Assembly (NCBI RefSeq): GCF_042429765.1
Contig: NZ_JBHLZU010000007.1
Location: 139,660 to 203,659 of the forward strand
Origin: Allokutzneria oryzae
GTDB lineage: Bacteria > Actinomycetota > Actinomycetes > Mycobacteriales > Pseudonocardiaceae
Length of the DNA: 64,000 bases
Direction: 5' to 3'
Shown: positions 8,445 to 16,449 of the stretch, piece after piece
Position numbering within the stretch: position 1 is the stretch's first letter
Layout: every line of letters begins with the position of its first letter
Translations under genes and position numbers: made by a program
The notes under the pieces: model-generated
The model's input: the letters and a program-made list of their open reading frames with translations, nothing else
Databases searched by the model: none
Told to the model about the DNA's origin: nothing

Positions 8445-9404
8445 ATGACTCGCCGTTGGATGAGCGTTCTCGCGATCGTCGGTGTCGCCACGACCGGACT
8501 CGTGTCGCCTGCGAGTGCCAGCGCGACGATCGACCGCTTCACGCTGAAGTCGGGAGCGCGGTTGCCCTACTACCACAACCATTCCCTTGAAGGCGCGGCA
8601 CACGCGACCCAAGCAGTTGTCGTCGTGCACGGGACTGGCCGCAACGCGCGCGGGTACTTCGACTCGGTGGTCAAGTCCGCCGAGCACGCCGGTGTGCGGG
8701 ACACGGTCATCATCGCGCCCCGGTTCCAGACCGCGGAGGACAAGCCCGCCAGCGGTGACGCCTTCTGGACCAACGGCGACGCGACTTCCTGGAAGGACGG
8801 CGGCGACTCGGTGTCGCGCGGCGCGGTCAGCTCCTTCGCCGCGATGGACGAGGTTCTGGCCAGGCTGGCGGACAGGACGCGCTTCCCGAAGCTGACGCGG
8901 GTGACCCTGGTCGGGCACTCCGCCGGTGGCCAGTTCGTCCAGCGCTACGCCGCTGGTGGCCGGGTCACCATGCAGCCGGGCGGCGCGACATTCCACTTCG
9001 TCACCGCGAACCCCTCCTCGTACCTGTACTTCACCGCCGATCGGCCGGTCCGCGGTGGCGTGGCGTCCTGCCCGAAGTACGACGACTACAAGTACGGGCT
9101 CAAGCGCCTCAACCGCTACATGGGCGAGCTGCCCGCCGGACGGCTCGTCGAGCAGTACACCGGCCGCGAGGTGACCTATCTCCTTGGTGGGGACGACATC
9201 CACCAGAACCACAGCATCGACGACTCCTGTTCGGCGAAGGCTCAGGGCAGGCACCGGTTGGAGCGCGGCCGCAACTACTTCGCCCACATCCGGAAGTCCT
9301 CCCCGGCCGCGCGGCACGACATGGTCGTGGTGCCGGGCATCGGACACGACCACGAGGCGCTGTTCGACTCCTCCCAGGGCCGAACCGCGATCTTCGGGAC
9401 CTGA
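8445..9404 (+). CDS. Secreted alpha/beta-hydrolase
   Basis: 319 residues. The first about 27 form a signal peptide (MTRRWMSVLAIVGVATTGLV, cleavage likely after the ASAS region). The mature part has the alpha/beta-hydrolase order: oxyanion strand AVVVVHGTGRNARGY, nucleophile elbow GHSAGG (about residue 165), and a late GIGHDHEALF that supplies the His. Three Cys in the second half suggest a disulfide. Start ATG 8445 follows GAGGAACGGGG. The following esterase gene is co-directional after 27 bases, so the pair may form an operon. Substrate unknown. Confidence 0.83.
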   Translation: MTRRWMSVLAIVGVATTGLVSPASASATIDRFTLKSGARLPYYHNHSLEGAAHATQAVVVVHGTGRNARGYFDSVVKSAEHAGVRDTVIIAPRFQTAEDKPASGDAFWTNGDATSWKDGGDSVSRGAVSSFAAMDEVLARLADRTRFPKLTRVTLVGHSAGGQFVQRYAAGGRVTMQPGGATFHFVTANPSSYLYFTADRPVRGGVASCPKYDDYKYGLKRLNRYMGELPAGRLVEQYTGREVTYLLGGDDIHQNHSIDDSCSAKAQGRHRLERGRNYFAHIRKSSPAARHDMVVVPGIGHDHEALFDSSQGRTAIFGT

Positions 9405-9431
9405 CGTGCGGCCGGATCCTACGATGCGCTG

Positions 9432-10196
9432 ATGATCCGTGATCAAGTCACGTACTCGGTCATCCGCGGTTTCCGGCCGCTCCTGCTGGACCTGTACCTC
9501 CCGGACGGAGTCGACCGCCCACCCCTCGTCGTCTGGATCCACGGCGGCAGCTTCCACTCCGGCGACCGCCGCTGGCTGCACCGGACCTTCCCCCGCGGCT
9601 CTGTGTTCACCACGCTGACGGAGGCTGGTATCGCCTGCGCCTCCATCGACTACCGGCTCAGCGGGGAGGCCACCTGGCCGGCCCAGGGCGAGGATGTCGC
9701 GGCGGCGATCGCCTTTCTCCGCACCCACGCCGACGAGTACGGCTTCGACCCGGACCGGCTGGCCACGTGGGGCGACTCCGCCGGTGGGCACCTGGCCCTG
9801 ATGGCGGGGATGACGAACGCGCACGTCAAGGCCGTCGTCGCGTGGTACCCGATCACCGACATCGCCACGATGCCCGACCTGGGCAACGAGGACTTCTACT
9901 CGCCGTGGCTCGGGTGCTGGCCCTCGACGACGCCGGAGCGCGCCGCGCAGGCGAGCCCGATCACGCACGTGCCCCCCGACGCACCCCCGTGCCTGCTCGT
10001 CCACGGGGACGCCGACACCCTCGTGCCCGCGACGCAGAGCCAGCGCATGCACGCCAAGCTCACCGAGGCCGGTGCCGACTCGACACTGCGGATCGTGCCC
10101 GGCGCCGAGCACGGTTTCGAGGGTCACTCGGACATGAGCGGGCTGATCACCGACTCCGTCGCCTACCTGGCCGCGCGTCTGGGCCTCACCCGCTGA
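9432..10196 (+). CDS. Alpha/beta-hydrolase esterase (BD-FAE/HSL type)
   Basis: 254 residues, cytosolic (no signal peptide). It has the hormone-sensitive-lipase/BD-FAE pattern: WIHGGSFHSGD oxyanion loop, ASIDYRLSG, nucleophile elbow GDSAGGHLAL at about residue 116, LVHGDADTLVP for the Asp and EHGFEG for the His. It probably hydrolyses short acyl esters. The start at ATG 9432 follows the secreted hydrolase gene by 27 bases. Its last 11 bases overlap the convergent phosphotransferase gene at 10186. Confidence 0.86.
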   Translation: MIRDQVTYSVIRGFRPLLLDLYLPDGVDRPPLVVWIHGGSFHSGDRRWLHRTFPRGSVFTTLTEAGIACASIDYRLSGEATWPAQGEDVAAAIAFLRTHADEYGFDPDRLATWGDSAGGHLALMAGMTNAHVKAVVAWYPITDIATMPDLGNEDFYSPWLGCWPSTTPERAAQASPITHVPPDAPPCLLVHGDADTLVPATQSQRMHAKLTEAGADSTLRIVPGAEHGFEGHSDMSGLITDSVAYLAARLGLTR

Positions 10197-11178
10197 GGCG
10201 GGCCAGCACGTCACTGACATCCCAGTGGATGGGCGGAACCTCGCTGATGTCGATGCCTCGCCGGTGGATGTCCAGTTGAACGCCGACGAGGTTGCGCGCC
10301 TGGTAGAACAGCTCCCGCACCGCACTGGCCGCATCCGTCGCCGGACGACCGTAGGTCTCCCAGAACGCGGCCACCTCGGTGCCGGGCTGTTGCCGCGCCC
10401 GGTGGATGGTCCAGTCGGCCATCGGGTCGCCCCAGCACGCGACGTCGAAGTCGAGCACCCCGGTGATGGTGGGCTCGGCCGCGTCAGGGTCGAGCATGAT
10501 GTTCAACGTCCACAGGTCCCCGTGGAGCAGCCGCGGCTCGGTGACCTCGTCCAGCGCGGCACGATGGGTGCCGACCGCGTCGATGACCCGGTGCACGTCA
10601 CCGGAGTCCAGCCCGGCGTCGTCGAAGTCGGCGGCGAGGACGCGGAACTGGTCGCTCAGCGCCTCGCTCCAGGTGTCGAACCCAGGACCGGCCACGCGAC
10701 CGAACCGATCGCCGCGGACCTCGTGGACGGCCCGGGTGATGGTGCCGAGCTGGCGGTAGTACGACGGCCACTGGGAGCGCGGATAAGCGTCGAGGGTCGT
10801 GGAGGCGGGTGCGCCGGGGAGCAGTGTCTGGAACATGTAGTCGCGGCCGATGATCTGGTGGGTGAAGTCCACGGCCAGGTTCTGTGGCACGAGGGTGCCC
10901 AGTGCCGCGAAGTACGGCGCGGCCGCGTACTCGTTGCGCATCACGTCGCGGTCCCAATGCGCCTGCTGCGCACGCTCAGGAGCGACCCGCAGGATGACGG
11001 GATCACGGCCCTCGATGTCGATCCGGTACGTGGTGTTGTAGTGGCCCACGCCGATCTCGACGATGCGGGCGACCCGTGTGCGATCACCGAAGGCGCGGCG
11101 GCACATGGCCTCGATCTGCTCTACCGAAACCGGCCGCTGGAAGGCGTCCGACTCGCGCTCAACTGCTTCCACATCCAC
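10186..11178 (-). CDS. Aminoglycoside phosphotransferase (APH)-family kinase-like protein
   Basis: 330 residues. Has the APH/choline-kinase fold: N-lobe ILRVAP nucleotide-binding strand, catalytic HGDLWTLNIM (Brenner motif, about residue 218) and DFDVACWGDPMADW for the metal-binding Asp. Such proteins phosphorylate small molecules (aminoglycosides, sugars, homoserine, fructosamine); sequence alone does not say which. The start is a GTG at 11178 without a clear site. It overlaps the convergent esterase gene by 11 bases. This gene is unrelated in detail to the APH(3'') gene at 34.5 kb. Confidence 0.82.
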   Translation of the reverse strand: MDVEAVERESDAFQRPVSVEQIEAMCRRAFGDRTRVARIVEIGVGHYNTTYRIDIEGRDPVILRVAPERAQQAHWDRDVMRNEYAAAPYFAALGTLVPQNLAVDFTHQIIGRDYMFQTLLPGAPASTTLDAYPRSQWPSYYRQLGTITRAVHEVRGDRFGRVAGPGFDTWSEALSDQFRVLAADFDDAGLDSGDVHRVIDAVGTHRAALDEVTEPRLLHGDLWTLNIMLDPDAAEPTITGVLDFDVACWGDPMADWTIHRARQQPGTEVAAFWETYGRPATDAASAVRELFYQARNLVGVQLDIHRRGIDISEVPPIHWDVSDVLARLSG

Positions 11179-11388
11179 AACAACCCCCGTGTGCCGAATG
11201 AGCCGTCCGGGACTCTAACGCTCCCTGTGGCCGCACCATGACTCATTAAGCACACAGCACAGGCGACTCCGTGGCGTCGAACCCCGTTTCGTGCGCATAG
11301 CAGGGAAACGCTCCAAACCCCCGCCATGAGCACGAAACGGAAGCCCGTTCACCCCACCGATGCGGTCACTCCACCACTGAGGCGACCG

Positions 11389-11600
11389 CCTAGGCCGCGC
11401 CCCGCACGTGGCGACACCACCTCACCCCCCTGCGCCCTCCACGTGGTGAGACCACCTCACCACCCTGCGCCCTCCACCTACGCGCGCCTCCCCACGTGCC
11501 CCTCATTTCGCGTTTTGTCACCTTCTTGCGCGAAAGAGCGCTCCCATTTCGCATCAAGGTGACAAAACGCGAAAACCCTGGCCGCGCCAGCTGGCCCTTG
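11389..11600 (-). repeat. Composite palindromic repeat, copy 3 (reverse orientation)
   Basis: Lies in the gene-free stretch 11179-11746. Read on the minus strand it has the same order as copy 2: GGCGCGGCCAGGGTTTT flank, inverted repeat (about 11509-11573, two mismatches in one arm), GAAATGAGGGGCACGTGGG, a G-rich tail, and the terminal motif CCACGTGCGGGGCGCGGCCT. The tail is a 35-base tandem duplication on the plus strand (11405-11439 and 11440-11474). The rest, 11600-11746, is G-rich with no gene. Confidence 0.85.
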
Positions 11601-11746
11601 CGCGCACGGGGGTGCGGGGGTGCGGGAGCGCGGGGGTGCGGGAGCGCGGGGAGCACGGGGGTGCGGGGAGGCGGAGGGGTGCGGGGAGGGGAGGCGGGGA
11701 GGCGCGGGGGTGCGGGAGTGGGGTGCGGGGAGGCGCGGGCGACTGG

Positions 11747-12118
11747 CTAGGTGACCTTCGCGCAGATGACGTCGACGATGATCGTCGCGCTGGAGCCGGC
11801 CTCCGGTGACGTGTGGGAGGCGACCCAGCCACCACCTCCGTCAGCGGGAGCGCTGCGGTGGAGGGAGCTCCGGTCGTGCCCGGCCAGGCGCGCGCCACCG
11901 CCGAGGGCCTTCTCCCCCGCCGGACAGGGCAGGGACACCTCCTGGAGCCGGGGGACGTTGTCGAAGTGCTTCCGGACGAGATGGACACCGGACGCGTCAG
12001 TGGTCGGCGCGCTGGACTCCGGAGCCGCGCTCATGTCCCCCGCCACCACCGGCACGGTCGACGTCGCGACGAAGGCGAGAGCGACCGTCGCGATCACAAT
12101 GCCGACCTTTTCGTTCAT
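11747..12118 (-). CDS. Small secreted protein, function unknown
   Basis: 123 residues. The N-terminal segment MNEKVGIVIATVALAFVATS is a typical signal peptide (cleavage near AGDMSA), and GGAAAG before the ATG at 12118 supports the start. The mature part has two Cys (LPCPAGEKALGGGARL and VDVICAKVT), probably one disulfide, and a Gly-rich middle. The CPAGEKALGGGA pattern recurs in small exported actinobacterial proteins of unknown role. Nothing adjacent points to a function. Confidence 0.75.
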   Translation of the reverse strand: MNEKVGIVIATVALAFVATSTVPVVAGDMSAAPESSAPTTDASGVHLVRKHFDNVPRLQEVSLPCPAGEKALGGGARLAGHDRSSLHRSAPADGGGGWVASHTSPEAGSSATIIVDVICAKVT

Positions 12119-12365
12119 GCTTTGCCTTTCCCTTGCTCACCTGTCCGACCACGGCCGCCGCGGCCGTGGGGCGAGTCCGGTGTCTCGCGTGGACGGTGGC
12201 ATGCGGGCAGGGCGTGTTCGCCTCGTCGTCCGCTCTCTGGAACCGGTGCCACGCGCCGTGTGAGCACCGGCTGGTCGCACACCCATTCTGTGTTGATCAC
12301 CGAGCGCGGCACAGCCGCCGCTGGGGTCGCCTCTCCGTGCTCCGAACGGTGTCATTCCAGATGAG

Positions 12366-13259
12366 TCATCGCGCGGCGGCCTTGAGCCAGTCCATCGCCG
12401 CCGGGATCGCGTCGAGCACCGAGATGTGCCCGTCTTCGGGGCGCAGCCACAGTTCCGACTGCCGCAGGTGCCGGTGCTGCCAATCGGCGTGCGCGGGTGG
12501 CACGACGCGGTCCTGACCGCCCTGTACGAGAAGAACGGGAGCGGCCACCTCCTCCAGGTCGAACCCCCAAGGGGCGGCGAAGGCGACATCGTCGTCGATC
12601 AGCCCACCGGGTCCGGCCGCACCGGCGCGCTCGGCGTCAGCCCCCAGGGAGCCCCAAGCACCGGACAGCGCCGCCCAGTCGGCTGAGGTGAAGCTCGTCG
12701 GGTCGAACTCCTCCGACTCCGCGTGGCGCGCTCGCGCGGCGCGTCCCTCAAGGGCCGCCCGCAGCGCTTCGTCGGAGGCCATGCCGCCGAACCAGTCGAA
12801 CTCCTCGGTGTGCGGGGCGATTCCCGCCAAGCACGCGACGCCGGTGACCCTGCCGGGCAACACCGCCGCGCACGCCAGGGCGTGCGGCCCGCCACCGGAA
12901 GCCCCCATCACGGCGAAGCGGTCGATGCCGAGCGCGTCGGCGAGCTGAGCCACGTCGGACGCCGCGGACGCCACGTTCCGCCCCGGGAGCGGAGTCGATC
13001 CCCCATAGCCAGGCCGGCCGTAGGACACCAAGCGGATGCCCCGCTCACCGGCTGCGGACAACAACGGCTCGATCAGCGCGCCGGTCTGCGGCGAGCCGTG
13101 GTGCCAGACGAGATTCAGCCCACCGCTCGCATCCGTGTTCCCGTTGTCGTACGTCCGCAGCGTCCGGCCGTCGTACAAAAGCACATCGCGTTCCACCACC
13201 ACGCGCCCAGCGTAATGACGACCAGCGCGGTGTCGGCGCGTCGTCTCGCCGAGCACCAT
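12366..13259 (-). CDS. Alpha/beta-hydrolase
   Basis: Up to 297 residues. Core motifs are HHGSPQTGA (oxyanion region), GYGGS, nucleophile elbow GASGGGPHALA, LLVQGGQDRVVPP for the Asp and EDGHISVL for the His. The first about 19 residues of the ATG-13259 form are Arg-rich and precede the usual hydrolase start (VVVERDVLLYDGRTLR), so an internal GTG near 13203 is an equally good start; neither has a clear ribosome site. It is divergent from the small secreted gene at 13373. The 247 bases between it and 11747..12118 hold nothing I can support. Confidence 0.8.
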   Translation of the reverse strand: MVLGETTRRHRAGRHYAGRVVVERDVLLYDGRTLRTYDNGNTDASGGLNLVWHHGSPQTGALIEPLLSAAGERGIRLVSYGRPGYGGSTPLPGRNVASAASDVAQLADALGIDRFAVMGASGGGPHALACAAVLPGRVTGVACLAGIAPHTEEFDWFGGMASDEALRAALEGRAARARHAESEEFDPTSFTSADWAALSGAWGSLGADAERAGAAGPGGLIDDDVAFAAPWGFDLEEVAAPVLLVQGGQDRVVPPAHADWQHRHLRQSELWLRPEDGHISVLDAIPAAMDWLKAAAR

Positions 13260-13372
13260 TCACTTGATCGGGGTGGCTTTCACCGAAGTGATCACCTACG
13301 GAGGTCTGTCGCGTTAGCGTCCGCCCCCGTCAGGGGGCCTGAGGGTCCCAACTCGAATGCGAGGAAGACAAG

Positions 13373-13702
13373 ATGAAGATCGCGCGTGCTATCGGTGCGC
13401 TGGTGGCGACCGCCGCCGTTCTCGGGGGTGCGGCTCCGGCCGCACAGGCCATCGAATCCGCGCCCGCAGCGCGGGGCTGCGGTTACATGGGTAGCGGCAA
13501 GTACAACCACTGCGAGTCGAACCCACGGCTGACCGTGATGCTCCAGGTTTCCCGGATCATCGACAGCGATTTCAAGGTCTGCGTCCGGCCGGGAATCACC
13601 GATCTCCAGCAGTACTCGCCGTACCCGCGGCACTGGGCCGTCACCGGCGCCTGGTACATCGGCAGCCCGTGGTGCAGCCCCGGCTACTACGGCACCGTCT
13701 GA
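13373..13702 (+). CDS. Small secreted four-Cys protein (DUF6355-like)
   Basis: 109 residues. Signal peptide MKIARAIGALVATAAVLGGA ending near AQA; GAGGAAG before the ATG. The mature part has four Cys in the order CGYMGSGKYNHC, then FKVCVRPGIT and GSPWC, giving two likely disulfides. The CGY..YNHC..C.xPG.T..C spacing recalls the DUF6355 family of small exported proteins that often sit near natural-product genes; this is from memory of the family and should be treated as tentative. A GCCCCC/GGGGGC hairpin lies in the leader and a strong terminator follows. Confidence 0.75.
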   Translation: MKIARAIGALVATAAVLGGAAPAAQAIESAPAARGCGYMGSGKYNHCESNPRLTVMLQVSRIIDSDFKVCVRPGITDLQQYSPYPRHWAVTGAWYIGSPWCSPGYYGTV

Positions 13703-13711
13703 CACACGACA

Positions 13712-13738
13712 GAAGGCCCGCCCACGAGGCGGGCCTTC
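13712..13738 (+). terminator. Rho-independent terminator
   Basis: Perfect 11-bp stem (GAAGGCCCGCC, 13712-13722, with 13728-13738), 5-base loop, then TT. It lies between the 3' ends of the small secreted gene and the convergent SRPBCC gene and can serve both. Confidence 0.85.
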
Positions 13739-13747
13739 TTCGTGCGA

Positions 13748-14182
13748 TCACCGCTCGGCGCGCGCCGCGACACGGGAAAGCAGCCTGCGGACTGCCAAGA
13801 CGTGACCGCCGGTGCCGATGACCAGGAATCGGTAGCAGCGCCCGAGCGGGCCGGGGAACGCGGCCCGGCTCTCGGCGCGCAGCCGCGACCGCCCAGGGCC
13901 GAGCTGGTCCAAGCGGAAGGTGAGGGCATAGGTCGAGAAACGGTGCCGTCCCTGGAGCACCAGCTCCGTGCCCGGAACCGCCGAGGTGACGCGGAACCCG
14001 GGAAAAGTCGAGCCCTCGACCGGTGGGCGCGGCCCGGACGCGGTGCGGTCAGTACAGCCGATGAGCCGCGTGTAGACCGCCATGGGCGAGAACGTCCGGT
14101 CGAGTGCTTCGCCCAGCGCGCGCCACACGGTGCCGGTGCCCGCGGTGATGGTGATCGCGTGCTCGTCGACGAGGGGCGGCAT
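13748..14182 (-). CDS. SRPBCC-family (polyketide cyclase/START-like) protein
   Basis: 144 residues with the pattern of the helix-grip fold: an N-terminal beta strand, a T-x-x-x-VWRALGEAL helix, a central strand pair (GTELVLQGRHRFSTYALTFRL) and a C-terminal helix ending in Arg-rich residues. Members bind hydrophobic ligands or act as cyclases/dehydratases. The ATG at 14182 overlaps the stop of the upstream SnoaL-like gene (TGATG), so the two are translationally coupled. Confidence 0.75.
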   Translation of the reverse strand: MPPLVDEHAITITAGTGTVWRALGEALDRTFSPMAVYTRLIGCTDRTASGPRPPVEGSTFPGFRVTSAVPGTELVLQGRHRFSTYALTFRLDQLGPGRSRLRAESRAAFPGPLGRCYRFLVIGTGGHVLAVRRLLSRVAARAER

Positions 14183-14553
14183 CACTGCCGCCCGAGTTCG
14201 GCCTGCATCGCCGCGGCGAGCGCGTGCGCGGCGGACAGCGGGCGGACCATCACCGTGAACTGGTCGATGGCGCCGGTGTCGTCCACGTGCAGGAAGTCAG
14301 CCCCCTCGATCTCACGATCCCCGATGCGGGCGCGGAAGACGAGCACGTGGTCGGCCGAGTCCGGCGCGCCGATCTCGCGCACGTAGTGGAAGTCCTCGAA
14401 CACGCGCGCCACCGCCTTGAGGATCGGCGCGACGACGTCGCGGCCCCGGTAGGGCTGGAATGCGACGGGGCTGTGGAACACGACATCGGCGGAGAGCAGC
14501 GCGGTGGCCGCCTCCATGTCCTGGGCTTCGACAGCGGCGCGGAACGAGTGCAC
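14182..14553 (-). CDS. SnoaL/NTF2-like protein
   Basis: 123 residues: FRAAVEAQDMEAATALLSAD helix, VVFHSP strand, FEDFHYVREI, VLVFRARIGDREIEGADFLH strands, IDQFTVMVRP. This is the compact SnoaL-like fold. The GTG at 14553 has GGGGAG six bases upstream. Divergent from the PadR regulator (73-base gap) and coupled to the SRPBCC gene, so the three look like one regulated unit. No reaction can be assigned. Confidence 0.82.
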   Translation of the reverse strand: MHSFRAAVEAQDMEAATALLSADVVFHSPVAFQPYRGRDVVAPILKAVARVFEDFHYVREIGAPDSADHVLVFRARIGDREIEGADFLHVDDTGAIDQFTVMVRPLSAAHALAAAMQAELGRQ

Positions 14554-14626
14554 GGCTTGCTCCCCACATAGTCATCAAGTTGAATAGGTGCGGATTACAG
14601 TAGCTCTGTTCGGGGAGGCCGGGTAG

Positions 14627-15193
14627 ATGGGTCTGCGTCACGCCGTGCTCGCCGCGCTGCTGGAGGGGGACGCCTCCGGCTACCAGCTGGCGAAGCGCTT
14701 CGACGTGTCGGTCGCCAACTTCTGGTCGGCCACGCCCCAGCAGCTCTACCGCGAGCTCGACCAGCTGGAACAGGCCGACCTGGTCCGGGGACACGTGGTC
14801 GAACAGCAGCGGCGCCCGAACAAGCGGGTGTTCAGCCTCACCAGCGCTGGACGCGCGGAGCTGCACGCCTTCACAGCGCGGCAGACCAAGCCGACGGCGA
14901 TGCGCGACGACCTCGTTGTGAAACTGCAAGCGGTGGACGCCGGAGACGTGGAAGCCGTCCACAGAGCCATGTCCGCGCGGTTGGACCAGGCCCGCGACAA
15001 GCTCGCCGGGTACGAACGCCTCCGGGAGGAGCTTCTGGACGGCCGCGACGAGGACGAGTACCTGCGCGAGGCGGACCGGGTCGGCCCCTACCTCACGCTG
15101 ATGGGCGGGCGCGCCTACGAAGAGGCGAACATCTGCTGGGCTGAAGCCGTGCTCAAGGTCCTGGAAAGCAGAAAGCGCCGTCCGAAGGAGTGA
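14627..15193 (+). CDS. PadR-family transcriptional regulator
   Basis: 188 residues. N-terminal PadR winged helix (LRHAVLAALLEGDASGYQLA, then SPxQLYREL-like TPQQLYRELDQLEQADLV and RVFSLTSAGRAEL wing). The C-terminal half is the helical dimerisation part (Vir_act_alpha_C-like) ending in WAEAVLKVLESRKRRPKE. Probably represses the divergent SnoaL-like/SRPBCC operon in response to a small lipophilic ligand, as is usual for the family. The intervening 73 bases contain no clean palindrome. Confidence 0.88.
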   Translation: MGLRHAVLAALLEGDASGYQLAKRFDVSVANFWSATPQQLYRELDQLEQADLVRGHVVEQQRRPNKRVFSLTSAGRAELHAFTARQTKPTAMRDDLVVKLQAVDAGDVEAVHRAMSARLDQARDKLAGYERLREELLDGRDEDEYLREADRVGPYLTLMGGRAYEEANICWAEAVLKVLESRKRRPKE

Positions 15194-15202
15194 GCACCCA
15201 CC

Positions 15203-16351
15203 TCACCTCGCGGCCTCGCGGAAGGTTCTCCTGGCCTGTTGTCGCAGTGCCTCGTCCGCGGCGTTCAGCGCCAGCCGGACCGCGCCGAGGACCACGGCTT
15301 CGTGGCCGACGGTCGAGGCCGCGAGCTCCGGCGTCCGGATGCAGGCGCTGTCCATGTGCTGCCTGATGCGGGGAAGCACGAGGTCGGCCGCGCTCGCCAA
15401 ACCGCCACCGACGACGATCATCTCCGGATCGATGGTCAGGCTCATCGCGGACGCGTGCTGGGCGAGCACCTCGCAGAACTCGTCGATGACCCGCACCGCT
15501 TCCGGCGAACCCGCGCGAGCCTCGGTGATGATCCGCTCGGTCACCTGGTGGTCCCGGTCGGCGATCGACTCCTGGGTGGCGGGGCCGAGCAGCCGCTCCC
15601 GGCGCAGCTCCCACTTCTTCGGGTCCAGCAGGCCGATCTCGCCCGCGGCGCCACCGAAACCGCGGTGCACGCGCCCGCCGATGACCAGCCCCGCGCCCAT
15701 GCGCCGCCCGATCAACAGGTAGATCAGGTCGGAGACGTCCTTCGCGACGCCGTGCCACCGCTCCGCCAGCGCGGCCGCGTTCGCGTCGTTGTCCACGAAG
15801 ACCTTGCAGGAGAACGACTTCGCCAGACGGCGGGCGAGCGGGATGCCGTCCCAGCCCGGCAGGACGGTTGACACGGTCACGGTGCCGTCCGGCGCGACGA
15901 TGCCGGGGACGCTGACACCCGCGGCCATCAGCAACGCCCGGTCCACCCCTGCTCGGGTGAGGCATCTCGTCGCGACGGAACGGACAACGGCGATCCGCCG
16001 GTCGGCGTCCAGCTGCGGGTCCACCTGGGTCTCGTGGGAGTGGACCTGGTCGCCGTTGAGGTTGGCGAGCACGCCGAGCACCCGGTGTGCGCCGATGTCG
16101 AAGCCCAGCACGTACCCGCTGTCCGCGCGGAAGAGGTACCGGCGGGCCGGTCGCCCGACCCGCTTGCCGGCCTCGGCCGCCAGCTCGGCGGCCCAGCCCT
16201 GCTCGATCAGGTCCTCGACGGCGGCTTCGACGGTCGGCCGGGACAAGCCGGTGCCTGCCGCCAGATCGGCCAGCGTCGCCGGGCTGGACGCGCGGAGCGC
16301 GGACAACACCGCCACCGAATTGATCACTCGCAGCAACGAGGTACCGCTCAC
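15203..16351 (-). CDS. ROK-family transcriptional repressor
   Basis: About 382 residues from the GTG at 16351, which has AGGGAG five bases upstream; the ATG at 16393 has no site. An N-terminal winged helix (SPATLADLAAGTGLSRPTVE) is followed by the ROK sugar-kinase-like fold: GFDIGAHRVLGVLANL, FVDNDANAAALAE, AGLVIGGRVHRGFGGAAGEIG and a late GGG. The strict ROK zinc-binding Cys cluster is not evident in the visible GEIGLL region, so zinc binding is doubtful. Divergent from the sugar-uptake operon starting at 16450, which it most likely represses. Confidence 0.87.
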   Translation of the reverse strand: MSGTSLLRVINSVAVLSALRASSPATLADLAAGTGLSRPTVEAAVEDLIEQGWAAELAAEAGKRVGRPARRYLFRADSGYVLGFDIGAHRVLGVLANLNGDQVHSHETQVDPQLDADRRIAVVRSVATRCLTRAGVDRALLMAAGVSVPGIVAPDGTVTVSTVLPGWDGIPLARRLAKSFSCKVFVDNDANAAALAERWHGVAKDVSDLIYLLIGRRMGAGLVIGGRVHRGFGGAAGEIGLLDPKKWELRRERLLGPATQESIADRDHQVTERIITEARAGSPEAVRVIDEFCEVLAQHASAMSLTIDPEMIVVGGGLASAADLVLPRIRQHMDSACIRTPELAASTVGHEAVVLGAVRLALNAADEALRQQARRTFREAAR

Positions 16352-16449
16352 GCACTCTCCCTTGACCACCCGACGATCCAGATGGTAGACCATGGCGGAT
16401 TATTTAAAGGACATTTCATTAATAGCCCCCTGCGGGAGGTGATGACCGC
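16352..16449. promoter_or_regulatory. Divergent promoter/operator region of the sugar operon
   Basis: 98-base gap between the ROK repressor and the dehydrogenase gene. It contains an AT-rich island (about 16398-16430, e.g. ATTATTTAAAGGACATTTCA) that stands out sharply from the surrounding GC-rich DNA and is the natural place for promoter and ROK binding. No exact operator could be defined. Confidence 0.5.

Noticed and set aside
11326..11562. Small open frame of 78 residues
   Set aside because: It runs through the tandem duplication and into the hairpin of repeat copy 3; Pro/Arg-rich, no ribosome site.
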